A stretch of 26,603 bases of DNA from CAYJMQ01 sp964371555 (GTDB lineage Bacteria; Bdellovibrionota; JACOXK01; 2-02-FULL-40-11), in contig CAYJMQ010000023.1 in NCBI GenBank assembly GCA_964371555.1, positions 1 to 26,603 of the forward strand. Direction: 5' to 3'. The notes below the pieces were generated by a model. The model made no database searches. It had not been told where the DNA came from and saw only the letters and a program-made list of their open reading frames with translations. Each line of letters starts with the position of its first letter. The first letter of the stretch is position 1. This document shows positions 1 to 7,903 of the stretch, one piece after another. The position numbers and the translations under genes were made by a program.

Positions 1-8
1 AAAAGCAA

Positions 9-242
9 ATGGAAGCCTTTTTGAACGGGGGGAATTTAAATAAGGAAATTGAAAAAATCGCAGTGGATGACGCGTCTATTCACCAAATTTTTTCTGATTT
101 GGATGATGAAGCAAAAGACGTCCTCCCGACACATCCTGCTTTTTCGAAAAAGGCATTTTTTAAGCAGCTTTCGAAAAATCCCAGCTTTATTGAGGGGATT
201 AAAAATGCGCTCTATCAGGAGATCGAAGAGTTCAACGACTGA
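9..242 (+). CDS. Small helical protein, possibly 5'-truncated by the window edge
   Basis: This is a 77-residue acidic, helix-rich protein with no signal peptide or membrane segment. I do not recognise the family. The reading frame stays open to the window edge, and no Shine-Dalgarno sequence is visible before the ATG, so the true start may lie upstream. The C-terminal half (FFKQLSKNPSFIEGIKNALY) reads as an amphipathic helix pair. It ends 5 bp before the DAACS transporter gene, which suggests co-transcription. Two other small helical proteins (2366-2626 and 7510-7896) occupy similar positions beside transporter or signalling genes, so it may be an accessory subunit. That role is inference only. 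Confidence 0.5.
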   Translation: MEAFLNGGNLNKEIEKIAVDDASIHQIFSDLDDEAKDVLPTHPAFSKKAFFKQLSKNPSFIEGIKNALYQEIEEFND

Positions 243-247
243 GCGCT

Positions 248-1699
248 ATGGGGAAAGCTGCGAATAAGTGTGAGGACAGCGGGACTTCTGAAAAAAACTG
301 TGAGTCAAACAGTTTAATACAGGAGCCAAAGATCCCCGCGTCGATTCTATCCCCCCTTTTGTGGATAAAGCGGAAATATCATGCACTCTCGGAGAGGATG
401 GAGAAATATCTTCCATTCCTCTCCGTCGGTTGTTTTGTTTTGGGGATCTTTATTGCAAAATGGAGTTCTACGTTTGCGAACGCAATCGATTCAGGGATCA
501 GCTCACTGATCGATTTTTATGGATGGATTGCGCCGCTGGCGATCTATATGATTTTAGCCCCTTCCCTTTCTAGAATGGTGAACTCTACAAAAGGGGAGGG
601 GGGGAAATTTGTGTTGTTTGCGATTTATTGGTTATCTGTAAGGCGTCTAATTGCCTGTGTATTTGGGGCGCTCTTTACTGCTGTCGTTTTTGGTTTTCCA
701 CTCTCTTCAGGTAAATATGGTAATCTGTCAGTTTCAGTATTTGAAACCCTTAAATCACTCGGATGGATGATGACGCATTCAATCTATTTCTATGCGATGT
801 ACGCCTCAGTGCTGACCGTATGCATAGCGATGAAATCAAGAACGATCTCAGCTGTTTTGCAAAAATGTGCGGAACTTGTCGAGATTTTGGGGCAATATTT
901 TGTTCCGATCGTTCCGCTCTTTATGCTTGCAATCGGTTCTTATGTCTATTTTCTTCCAACAAGCCTGGCGGAACAATTGGGGGGCGATCAGGTCATCCGC
1001 CATCTCAAATCGTTCAATCTTTGGGGGCTCTCTATCAGCACTCACAGTGCATGGGGGATGGTTGGGGTTTATATAGTATCGGCGCTTCTTACAGGACTCG
1101 GCTGTTTTATCTGGCATCTTGGGCTTTTGGCATGGACGAAAGGGCAGGTTCCACAGTTTTCAATATGGAATTATTTTACGAAGTATTGGATAAGGGTCTA
1201 TCCACTCTTATGGTCGACCAGCTCTGAGGCGTTGGCAACACCCCTCAATCTCTACCTCGTGAAAAAATATTATCCGGAGATCCGACGGTCTGTTCGCCGG
1301 TTTATCATCGGGGTGGGGAGTTACATCGATATCAATGGGACGATGATCTGCGTCTTTGTTTTGGCCGGGGCCGTCGCAAAGATCTTGGGCATTGATCTAT
1401 CGGTCATCCAACTGCTCTGTCTGATCCCCCTTGTCTTTATGATCGGTTTTGGGGTTCCTGGGATTCCGGGGGAGCTCCTTCTTTTTGGGGGACCGGTTGT
1501 GATGCTTCTTGCGATTCCGTCACCGATGGATCAGGTATTTTTAACACTCTATCTCGGCCTTCAAATTGGTCTCCCCGATTCGTTTCGAACCGGGAATAAT
1601 TCGACCGATAGCTGTGTTTTAGGTATTTTGATGAATCGAATATATGAGAAAAGATTTCTAAGAGAGGAGTTAAATGAGAGAGACAGTAGAACAGTTTGA
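248..1699 (+). CDS. DAACS/SDF-family dicarboxylate or amino acid:cation symporter-like membrane protein
   Basis: This 483-residue protein has a roughly 50-residue cytoplasmic N-terminus and then many hydrophobic segments from about residue 54. Family landmarks of the glutamate transporter fold (GltPh type) are readable: the Ser-rich HP1 motif STSSEALATPL (323-333), DINGT (361-365, for NMDGT), the HP2-like GVPGIPGE (402-409), and TM8 D444-x-x-R447-T448-x-x-N451, matching the substrate-binding D394/R397/T398/N401 of GltPh. It therefore probably couples cation flux to uptake of an acidic substrate; the substrate is unknown. The usual Asp after the TM8 Asn appears shifted by one residue. It closely resembles the transporter half of the fusion at 5570-7432. 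The next gene overlaps its 3' end by 26 nt. Confidence 0.85.
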   Translation: MGKAANKCEDSGTSEKNCESNSLIQEPKIPASILSPLLWIKRKYHALSERMEKYLPFLSVGCFVLGIFIAKWSSTFANAIDSGISSLIDFYGWIAPLAIYMILAPSLSRMVNSTKGEGGKFVLFAIYWLSVRRLIACVFGALFTAVVFGFPLSSGKYGNLSVSVFETLKSLGWMMTHSIYFYAMYASVLTVCIAMKSRTISAVLQKCAELVEILGQYFVPIVPLFMLAIGSYVYFLPTSLAEQLGGDQVIRHLKSFNLWGLSISTHSAWGMVGVYIVSALLTGLGCFIWHLGLLAWTKGQVPQFSIWNYFTKYWIRVYPLLWSTSSEALATPLNLYLVKKYYPEIRRSVRRFIIGVGSYIDINGTMICVFVLAGAVAKILGIDLSVIQLLCLIPLVFMIGFGVPGIPGELLLFGGPVVMLLAIPSPMDQVFLTLYLGLQIGLPDSFRTGNNSTDSCVLGILMNRIYEKRFLREELNERDSRTV

Positions 1700-2369
1700 G
1701 GAACTTCAGGGCGTCAGGATAAAGATTTTGTTCCAAAAAGCAGATGAACTGGCAGAACTCCACCAGGCGGTCGCCTCCCCCAGGGCTGGATATTTCCATA
1801 GAAAGCTTTTGCAGTTTTTGGAAAAACCAAGAACAGTATATGAACTGGAACAGTTTCAAAAAGAATATCAGACAAGAGAATTCGCAAGACACATCGATCA
1901 ACTGAGCCTTTTGGGTTTGATCGAAAAAAGGCCCGAAGAAGGGGTGATGGTCCGGACACCTGCGGGTGAAGGGGTGATTAACGTGATTCGTCGATTTGAA
2001 ACACGTGCTGGCGAAAAAGAGGCGCGCGAAGTATTTGAGGCAAGCTGTGGTCCAAATTCCATAAGACTCTTTTTAAAGGTATACGGAACGCCGAGAGAGA
2101 TCAATTGGAATGAGCCGGAGATTTCATTTACACCGAGTGAAATCGGAAAAATCTGTGCTTTTTTACCTCGAAGCATAGAAGGAATAGCAGCCATTGATAA
2201 GTTAAGTGACGCAAAAATTTTAACCTATTGTGATGATACCCCTGATAATACAAAGCAGCGCATTGTATTAAATGCGCGTCTTGCGCGCTGTTTTTATCAA
2301 TATCTGATCGGTCTTTTAGAGATATTGACAAATACGGGGATGGCTCAAGTCATTGGGGCCAAAAAATGA
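1674..2369 (+). CDS. Probable winged-helix protein (regulator candidate)
   Basis: This is a 231-residue soluble protein. Residues about 40-110 read like a winged helix-turn-helix: helices around HRKLLQFLEKPRTVYELEQF, then REFARHIDQLSLLGLIEKR as the recognition-helix region, then a short beta wing (EGVMVRTPAGEGV). The C-terminal 120 residues are unrecognised. The start is supported by a GAGGAG sequence 5-10 nt upstream, although it lies 26 nt inside the transporter gene, which implies translational coupling. If the fold assignment is right, this is the only obvious DNA-binding candidate in the signalling and transport cluster and may regulate it. It could instead be a non-DNA-binding winged-helix adaptor. 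Confidence 0.6.
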   Translation: MRETVEQFEELQGVRIKILFQKADELAELHQAVASPRAGYFHRKLLQFLEKPRTVYELEQFQKEYQTREFARHIDQLSLLGLIEKRPEEGVMVRTPAGEGVINVIRRFETRAGEKEAREVFEASCGPNSIRLFLKVYGTPREINWNEPEISFTPSEIGKICAFLPRSIEGIAAIDKLSDAKILTYCDDTPDNTKQRIVLNARLARCFYQYLIGLLEILTNTGMAQVIGAKK

Positions 2370-2626
2370 AATCTCAAATGGCAGGGGGGATCAGGAAAAT
2401 GAATGACATTTTGAAAACCATAAATGACAAGAATTTTTTTTCCGAAATCATCGGTCGATGGACTGAAAACGAGAAGCTATTCGAACCCTATGTGCGTGAG
2501 ATTGCCATTCATTTGATCCGAGTTTTAAAAAAGAAACCAGAACTCAAGGAAAAAATTGTCCAGATTGCATTGAGATCAGAAGATTTTAGAAAAAAGTTGG
2601 CCAAGATATTCATAAATTCTCTGTAG
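2366..2626 (+). CDS. Small helical protein of unknown function
   Basis: The product is 86 residues if it starts at the ATG that overlaps the preceding stop (ATGA), or 75 residues from the ATG at 2399, which has a closer AGGA element. It is mostly charged amphipathic helix, with no membrane segment. A terminal SEDFRKKLAKIFINSL helix resembles RPDFFQKIAHKIADHL in the 7510-7896 protein. That suggests, weakly, a shared short module. It is the last gene of the first transporter group and ends one base before the stop of the convergent receiver gene. No function is assigned. Confidence 0.55.
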   Translation: MKSQMAGGIRKMNDILKTINDKNFFSEIIGRWTENEKLFEPYVREIAIHLIRVLKKKPELKEKIVQIALRSEDFRKKLAKIFINSL

Positions 2627-2627
2627 C

Positions 2628-3245
2628 TTAAAGTCTTGCTTTTTTTAAAACCAGAAGTAGAAAGCGCTTATCTTTAAAGATTTCATGGAAATCTTTTTTA
2701 GCGAGACTTCTCTGCAATTTAAAGTCTGTGGCAAGTTCATCAATCAGTGCATATCGAAATGACTTATCATGCAGCCACTGTAGCAGCGCATGAATTTTCT
2801 TATCTTGGCTGGTTTTAATATGAAAGCTTAGTTTTTTGAGTAAGAATCCCATTTTTTTTCTAAGTTCCTTAAGTTTATAATGGAACGCTTTTCTGACCAA
2901 TGCTTCAATTTGTTCTGGACGAAACGGTTTGTAAAAGACGCGTCGAATGCCACTGGCATAGGCTGCCCGAATTTCTTCAGGGGTAGCATAAGCTGTTATC
3001 AGATAGAGATCGGTCCATGGCGATATTTGAAAAATCTTTTGGGCAGCTTCGATGCCATTGAGTTTGGGCATTTGGAAATCCAAAAGGGCGAGTGCGATGA
3101 AATTTTTTTTCGCCAATTCAACTGCCTGATGGCCGTTCGAGGCCACTCTCACCTCCATGCCTAAATCTTCAACCGATAAAGAAACGAGATCTCGAATTCC
3201 CTCTTCGTCATCTGCAACCAGAATTTTTAAATCTTTGGGAAACAT
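2628..3245 (-). CDS. Response regulator receiver protein with helical C-terminal domain
   Basis: This 205-residue protein has a CheY-like receiver domain at 1-120: acidic pair D12/D13, phospho-acceptor D56 in LLDFQMP, switch T84 and K106 in the FYKPF motif. The remaining ~85 residues are basic and helical (two or three helices) and do not match a DNA-binding output I recognise. It is transcribed away from the kinase operon at 3422, with a 176-bp intergenic region between them, so it could be a phosphorylation target of that kinase. A possible promoter (TTCAAC, 17 nt, TAAAAT on the minus strand) lies in the divergent region; this is weak. Confidence 0.85.
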   Translation of the reverse strand: MFPKDLKILVADDEEGIRDLVSLSVEDLGMEVRVASNGHQAVELAKKNFIALALLDFQMPKLNGIEAAQKIFQISPWTDLYLITAYATPEEIRAAYASGIRRVFYKPFRPEQIEALVRKAFHYKLKELRKKMGFLLKKLSFHIKTSQDKKIHALLQWLHDKSFRYALIDELATDFKLQRSLAKKDFHEIFKDKRFLLLVLKKARL

Positions 3246-3421
3246 CGTTAATTTTAAATCCTAAAGCCGGCGGCTTATTTTACCGATAACCAAGAAGATG
3301 TTGAAATCTGTCATTTATAGCACGAAGTGCAAGAAAAAAGATCTCTCGAGATTTAGGCTCTTTAAGATTTCTTTTTCAACATCCTACTTATGAAGAATAG
3401 AGGAATTGTGCTGGAAAAGCT

Positions 3422-4588
3422 ATGAAAAAAATCGTAAAAAGGAGCCCTTACTACGATGAGAGTCAATTTATTGAAGAACTGACAGAATCGGTTGCAAAAA
3501 AAATGGGGGAGGGCAAACAGCCTGCGCGCGATATAGCAAAGGTCATTGTTGCAGAGCTTCGCAAGAAATATGATCCCAAGCAACTTCTTACGGAAGATCA
3601 ATTTCTCAATAAAATGATGAGAAAAGTGGGAGGGGGGCAACGAGTTGAAGATCATATTGCGCTGACATTTGATCATATTTCGGCCATTCTTCAACAGGTG
3701 GAGGAGAATATAAATAAAATCACGATAGCAGCGCCTCAAAAGGAAAAAATAATATCAGAACTACAGAAAATCATCGCCGTTCTTGAAATTAATAAACAGG
3801 ATCTTCAGCAAGGGGTTTATGTCCAAAACAGGAAACTCGAAGAAATGTATGAAGAACTTGAGCTCGCTCATAAAGATTTAAAATCGGCCTATGAAAAGCT
3901 CGAAATTGCGCACGAAAGAGACCGGCTTGCAATTTTAGGAGAGGCTGCCGCAAGACTCGTACATGAAATTAAAAATCCGTTATCCGTCATTGAAGGCTTT
4001 GTTCAACTGCTACCCAAAAAATACGATCAGCCTGGCTTTAGAGAAAAATTTATCGAAACCCTTTCAAGAGAAATAGAGAGGCTATCTCGCATTACCAAAC
4101 AGCTTTTGTCTTTTGCGAAACCGGTTGAATTGCGATTGGAAAGCATAACGCTTGAGATCCTTCTGAATGAAATTTTTCCAATTTTTGAGAAACGGTTTAA
4201 AGATAGAAATATCCAGATCATAAAAAAAATGGCTTCTCTTATTCCTTTTTCAGCGGATAAAGATCTTCTAAAACAGGTTTTTGTGAATATCATCGATAAT
4301 GCCATGTCGGCTATGGATGAAAAAGGAGGGACATTGACCGTTTCATCCAAAAAAGAGGATCACTTTTTGAGAATAGAGATTGAGAATACGGGGCCCCTGA
4401 TTCCGCCTGATAAAATAGATAAAATATTTAATCCCTTTTTCACAACCAAAAGCCAGGGGACGGGACTCGGCCTTTCAATTTGCAAAAATATTGTGGAAAA
4501 ACATGGAGGAATCATTTTTGTGGAGAACGTATCCGACAAGGGAGTAAAGTTAATTATAAAATTACCAATACAGGAGAATAAGGGTTGA
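3422..4588 (+). CDS. Soluble sensor histidine kinase
   Basis: This 388-residue protein has no membrane segment. An unrecognised helical N-terminus (1-80) is followed by a long coiled coil (about 110-168), a HisKA domain with H181 in LVHEIKNPLSVIEGF, and a HATPase domain: N-box NIIDNA (289-294), F-box FNPFFTT and G2 GTGLGL (346-351). The G1 box reads NTGPLI instead of DxGxG, a degenerate form. It would phosphorylate receiver proteins in the cytoplasm. The receiver gene starts 11 nt after its stop, so this pair heads the operon that includes the receiver-transporter fusion. It is the only complete kinase in the window. Its signal is unknown and probably intracellular. Confidence 0.92.
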   Translation: MKKIVKRSPYYDESQFIEELTESVAKKMGEGKQPARDIAKVIVAELRKKYDPKQLLTEDQFLNKMMRKVGGGQRVEDHIALTFDHISAILQQVEENINKITIAAPQKEKIISELQKIIAVLEINKQDLQQGVYVQNRKLEEMYEELELAHKDLKSAYEKLEIAHERDRLAILGEAAARLVHEIKNPLSVIEGFVQLLPKKYDQPGFREKFIETLSREIERLSRITKQLLSFAKPVELRLESITLEILLNEIFPIFEKRFKDRNIQIIKKMASLIPFSADKDLLKQVFVNIIDNAMSAMDEKGGTLTVSSKKEDHFLRIEIENTGPLIPPDKIDKIFNPFFTTKSQGTGLGLSICKNIVEKHGGIIFVENVSDKGVKLIIKLPIQENKG

Positions 4589-4598
4589 GGAAAAAGCG

Positions 4599-5030
4599 AT
4601 GAACAAATCCAAGATTTTGGTTATCGACGATGAAAAAGGGATACGTGATTTAATCGCCATCGGATTTTCAAAGCATTATGAGGTGAAAACGGCTGAAAGA
4701 GCAAAAGAGGCTCTGGTGTTGATCGACAGCTGGAAGCCAGATATCGTTTTCCTTGATATTTTTCTCCCCGATCAAGATGGCTTGGAAACATTGTCAGAAA
4801 TTAAAAATAAAAATAAAGAAGTTACGATTTTCATTATCACTGGGGAAGGGACACTTCAACGAGCACAAAAGGCGATGGATTTAGGGGCGGATGATTATAT
4901 TCTTAAGCCGTTTAATGTGGATGATCTTTCAAACTTGACTGGGAGTGTTCTCAAATTAAAGAAGATGGAAGCCGAAATTGCGCAGTTGAAACTAAAATTG
5001 AAAGAAGAAAAAGAATCTAGAGAAGAATAG
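4599..5030 (+). CDS. Response regulator: receiver domain plus coiled coil, no DNA-binding domain
   Basis: This 143-residue protein carries a complete receiver fold: D10/D11, phospho-acceptor D53 (FLDIFLPD), T81 and K103 in LKPF. A 25-residue charged coiled coil (KLKKMEAEIAQLKLKLKEEK) ends the protein where an output domain would normally be. A GAGG element precedes the ATG. It follows the histidine kinase immediately and is almost certainly its partner. The coiled coil is similar in placement to the linker of the fusion at 5570-7432, so heterodimerisation with that protein is possible (inference). Confidence 0.9.
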   Translation: MNKSKILVIDDEKGIRDLIAIGFSKHYEVKTAERAKEALVLIDSWKPDIVFLDIFLPDQDGLETLSEIKNKNKEVTIFIITGEGTLQRAQKAMDLGADDYILKPFNVDDLSNLTGSVLKLKKMEAEIAQLKLKLKEEKESREE

Positions 5031-5084
5031 TTCCCGTTTCGAGAAAAAGAAAAAGCCGATGAAGAATGTTCAAAGGGGAAAATA

Positions 5085-5573
5085 ATGAAAAATGTGATTG
5101 GACTTTGGAATATCTATGCGCAAGGAGAAGTTTATAAAACACTCAGCGATTTAATTTCTTATTTTTTAAAAATGGAGGGACAGCTTCATATAGAATTGAA
5201 AGAGTCCGTGTGGCGCATTAACGATAAAGAAGATATTTTAAAATGTTTAAGACAACATGAAAAAGAAAAAGGGCTTATGTCCCTTTTAAATGACTTTGAA
5301 AAGGGAATTCAGATTGTTAAAACAGATGCCGCTCAAAAAATAAACAGCACAATCACACTATTTATGCGATTTCCCACAGATCATTTGGAAAAGAAAGGGC
5401 AATTTAAGGAGATGATTGTGGAGGAAGTCAAAACAGAGGGAGGGCTCTTTATAGATAAATACTTTAGAGAACCAGTGCATATAATGACTTCTTCCCCACT
5501 TCAAAGGGCAATTCATAAAATGTTTGGTTTCGGTTTTGAATACAAAATATTAATAGAGGGAAAATTGTCGTGA
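5085..5573 (+). CDS. Conserved-looking protein of unknown function
   Basis: This is a 162-residue soluble protein that I do not recognise. It has mixed alpha/beta character, no signal peptide and no membrane segment. A good Shine-Dalgarno (AAGGGGAAAATA before the ATG) supports the start. Its stop codon overlaps the GTG start of the receiver-transporter fusion (GTGA), so the two are translationally coupled and probably function together, for example as a sensor or modulator of the transporter. That role is inferred from position only. Confidence 0.75.
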   Translation: MKNVIGLWNIYAQGEVYKTLSDLISYFLKMEGQLHIELKESVWRINDKEDILKCLRQHEKEKGLMSLLNDFEKGIQIVKTDAAQKINSTITLFMRFPTDHLEKKGQFKEMIVEEVKTEGGLFIDKYFREPVHIMTSSPLQRAIHKMFGFGFEYKILIEGKLS

Positions 5574-7432
5574 GTAAAAAAATTCTGGTTGTGGATGATC
5601 AAAAGGGAATTCAAGAATTGTTTTTAGCTGCTTTGGAAGGACAATATGATGTCTATGGAGTATCATCGGCAAGAGAGATGCTCAAAGCTATTGAAACATA
5701 TAAACCAGACTTTATTTTTTTGGATATAGTGTTGCCAGATGCTGATGGATTGAGTGCTTTGCAGATTATTAAAAATCACTACGCTTCCATTCCTGTTGTC
5801 ATCATGACAGCGTATGCCACGCTGGAATCGGCTATAAAAGCACTTAAAATGGGGGCTTCGGACTATCTTCAAAAACCGATTGATGTGAAAAACTTAAGTC
5901 AGTTGGTTGAGAAAATTTTTCATAAAAAACAGAATGCAGAAAGTCGAGAGAAGTTGATCAGCGAGCTTGAACAGAGGATGATGGTGATGGGGAAAAAACT
6001 GGAAGTAACGACTCAGAAGTTGCAGGATGCGTATAGCGAATTAAGAAACCAATATGATGATATTTTGCATAAACCCAAAACTTTTTTTCAAAGGATCAAG
6101 GATTTTTATTTAGACCATACGACCTGGTTTGTAATTCCAGGACTTTTATTAGGGATTGTAGCTGCCATGTGGAGCATTCAGGTTTCTCAATTTAGTTCTT
6201 TAATTATAGGTACTGCTTTGGATTGGTTATTGGTAGGGGCTCCCCTAGCCATTTTTTTGGTTTTGGCTCCGAGTGTGGCAAAAATGATGAAGACCAGACA
6301 TGAATCTCGATTTGGGGGTTTTGTGGTCGGGTGGTTTTCTGTCACAAGAGTTATTGCAGCCCTGTGGTCGGTAGTGTTTATTTCTCTTACGTTGGGGCTG
6401 CCATGGTCAAAAGCAGGGGCTGGTGGGATTATGGATGTTGTCATGACGATTCCGGTCGTTTTAAAGGACGCGGTGATAGCAGGGAAATGGACATGGATTG
6501 CCATGGGGAGTGCCGTCATTATTGGAATTTTGGCCTATTTTCAGGAGCGATTGTATCATGTACTGGAAAAGGGTTTTGGGTTGATTGAAAAGGGAGGGGA
6601 TTTTATTGAGCCCTATATTCCCCCCCTTGCCTTTTTAATCGGTGCCTATATTTACATTCTGCCGCAAGAAGTTGCCAAAGGGGTGGGGAGCAAAGTTCTT
6701 GACTTAAAAACGATTCATATTTTTGGATTTCCTTTGGATGCTTCCACGCAATTGGGGCTTGTAAAAGTCTATTTTATCCAGGGGGCACTCATAGGATTGG
6801 GGTGTTTGGTCTGGCAAGTCGTATGGATTTTTATCGTAAAGAAAAGGGTCCCCGATTTTAGTATCAAAACTTTTTTTACAAAATATTGGATTAAAGTATA
6901 TCCTTTGGCGTGGTCTACAGCCTCGGAAGCCCTTGCGATGCCTCTCAATGTATCCCTCATTAATCGCCATTATAAGCAGGTCCACAATAGTGTTAAGAAG
7001 TTAGTGATCGGAATGGGATCTTATTTAAATGTGAATGGAACCACGATGGATGTGTTGATGCTTCTTGCCATGACAGCTTCAATCACGGGAATTGATATTT
7101 CGGTTGTAGATTTACTTCTTGCGATTCCGATTGTTGTTTTTATTGGATATGCTGTTCCTGGGATTGCAGGGGAAGAGGTTTTTTTTGTTGGCCCTTTGAT
7201 GGCGCTTCTGTCCATTCATCCGGATGTAGGTGCGGGAAAGGCATTTTTGGCTATTTATGTTGCTATACAGCTAGGGCTTCCGGATTCATTTAGAACGGCA
7301 GCCAATGTAACAGACAATGGTCTTTTTGCGATTCTGCTCAATGGACGCTACAAGAGAAAATACGCTTCTTCCCCAGAACTACCCTCAGAGAACCGCGAGA
7401 AGCCTTATAGCGTTTCAGGTTATGACACCTAA
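5570..7432 (+). CDS. Receiver domain - coiled coil - DAACS transporter fusion
   Basis: This 620-residue single ORF has a GTG start with a GAGGG element upstream. Residues 1-120 are a complete receiver domain: D9/D10, phospho-acceptor D52 (FLDIVLPD), T80 and K102 (QKP). Residues 125-168 form a coiled coil. From about 186 the chain is a DAACS/SDF transporter: STASEALAMPL (449-459), NVNGT (487-491), AVPGIAGE (528-535) and D572-x-x-R575-T576-x-x-N579, which match GltPh substrate and cation-site motifs. The natural reading is a cation-coupled acidic-substrate transporter whose activity or oligomer state responds to phosphorylation by the kinase at 3422. It could instead be a transport-fold receptor that reports substrate to the receiver. 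No frameshift or internal stop breaks the fusion. Confidence 0.92.
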   Translation: MSKKILVVDDQKGIQELFLAALEGQYDVYGVSSAREMLKAIETYKPDFIFLDIVLPDADGLSALQIIKNHYASIPVVIMTAYATLESAIKALKMGASDYLQKPIDVKNLSQLVEKIFHKKQNAESREKLISELEQRMMVMGKKLEVTTQKLQDAYSELRNQYDDILHKPKTFFQRIKDFYLDHTTWFVIPGLLLGIVAAMWSIQVSQFSSLIIGTALDWLLVGAPLAIFLVLAPSVAKMMKTRHESRFGGFVVGWFSVTRVIAALWSVVFISLTLGLPWSKAGAGGIMDVVMTIPVVLKDAVIAGKWTWIAMGSAVIIGILAYFQERLYHVLEKGFGLIEKGGDFIEPYIPPLAFLIGAYIYILPQEVAKGVGSKVLDLKTIHIFGFPLDASTQLGLVKVYFIQGALIGLGCLVWQVVWIFIVKKRVPDFSIKTFFTKYWIKVYPLAWSTASEALAMPLNVSLINRHYKQVHNSVKKLVIGMGSYLNVNGTTMDVLMLLAMTASITGIDISVVDLLLAIPIVVFIGYAVPGIAGEEVFFVGPLMALLSIHPDVGAGKAFLAIYVAIQLGLPDSFRTAANVTDNGLFAILLNGRYKRKYASSPELPSENREKPYSVSGYDT

Positions 7433-7457
7433 AATAAAGGAGGCTTCATAATTACAG

Positions 7458-7487
7458 TTGATTTTATTTCTATTTTTTTGCTACACT
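7458..7487 (+). promoter_or_regulatory. Putative sigma-70 extended -10 promoter
   Basis: The sequence reads TTGATT, an 18-nt AT-rich spacer, then TGC-TACACT, an extended -10 with the TGn motif. The predicted start would fall around 7494, inside the palindrome that precedes the gene at 7510. It would drive the small basic protein, the Cys-motif receiver and the DASS transporter separately from the kinase operon. Confidence 0.4.
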
Positions 7488-7503
7488 CCTTTTATAAAAG
7501 GAG
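7486..7503. promoter_or_regulatory. Perfect 18-bp palindrome overlapping the ribosome-binding site
   Basis: CTCCTTTTATAAAAGGAG is a perfect inverted repeat. Its right arm contains the AAAGGAG Shine-Dalgarno of the gene starting at 7510. It could be an operator for a dimeric regulator, or, if fully transcribed, an RNA hairpin that hides the ribosome-binding site. It may also be chance in AT-rich DNA. Confidence 0.4.
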
Positions 7504-7509
7504 ACAGAA

Positions 7510-7896
7510 ATGCCGAAAACAAAGAAAAGATCTCGTAAGAAAAATAGCGGTAAACGAAGTAATACAAGTAGTTTTGCAGTTCAGTTACAAAAGGCAATGC
7601 CGGTCGATAAACTGGAGGATATTGCAGAAGATGTGGTGGCTCATATTGCGAAAGATAGCAAAGAGCAGGCAAAGCAATTTCTGCACAGTCCCAAGGACCT
7701 CATAAAAACAGTCAAATCGGATTTAAGTAGGCCCGATTTCTTCCAAAAAATTGCTCATAAGATTGCAGATCACCTCAAGGTGGAAGAATCACGTATTGTA
7801 AAACAGAAGAAAAAGGTGATCAATTTTATCTGTTCGAGCAGAAATTTTTTAAGCAATCTTCATGAAGAGCTAAGGGAACAAGCTGATTTAGACTAG
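7510..7896 (+). CDS. Small basic helical protein of unknown function
   Basis: This 128-residue protein has a strongly basic N-terminus (TKKRSRKKNSGKR) followed by amphipathic helices. There is no membrane segment. A strong AAAGGAG lies 6 nt before the ATG. I do not recognise the family; the basic tail could bind nucleic acid or membrane phospholipid. The internal RPDFFQKIAHKIADHL helix resembles the C-terminus of the 2366-2626 protein. The next gene starts 8 nt downstream, so it belongs with the Cys-motif receiver and DASS transporter. Confidence 0.7.
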   Translation: MPKTKKRSRKKNSGKRSNTSSFAVQLQKAMPVDKLEDIAEDVVAHIAKDSKEQAKQFLHSPKDLIKTVKSDLSRPDFFQKIAHKIADHLKVEESRIVKQKKKVINFICSSRNFLSNLHEELREQADLD

Positions 7897-7903
7897 CTCA
7901 ACC

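Noticed and set aside
1437..1901. Minus-strand 154-residue frame
   Set aside because: It runs antisense through the end of the DAACS gene and the start of the winged-helix gene, both with good protein features; low-complexity Phe/Ser composition suggests a shadow frame.
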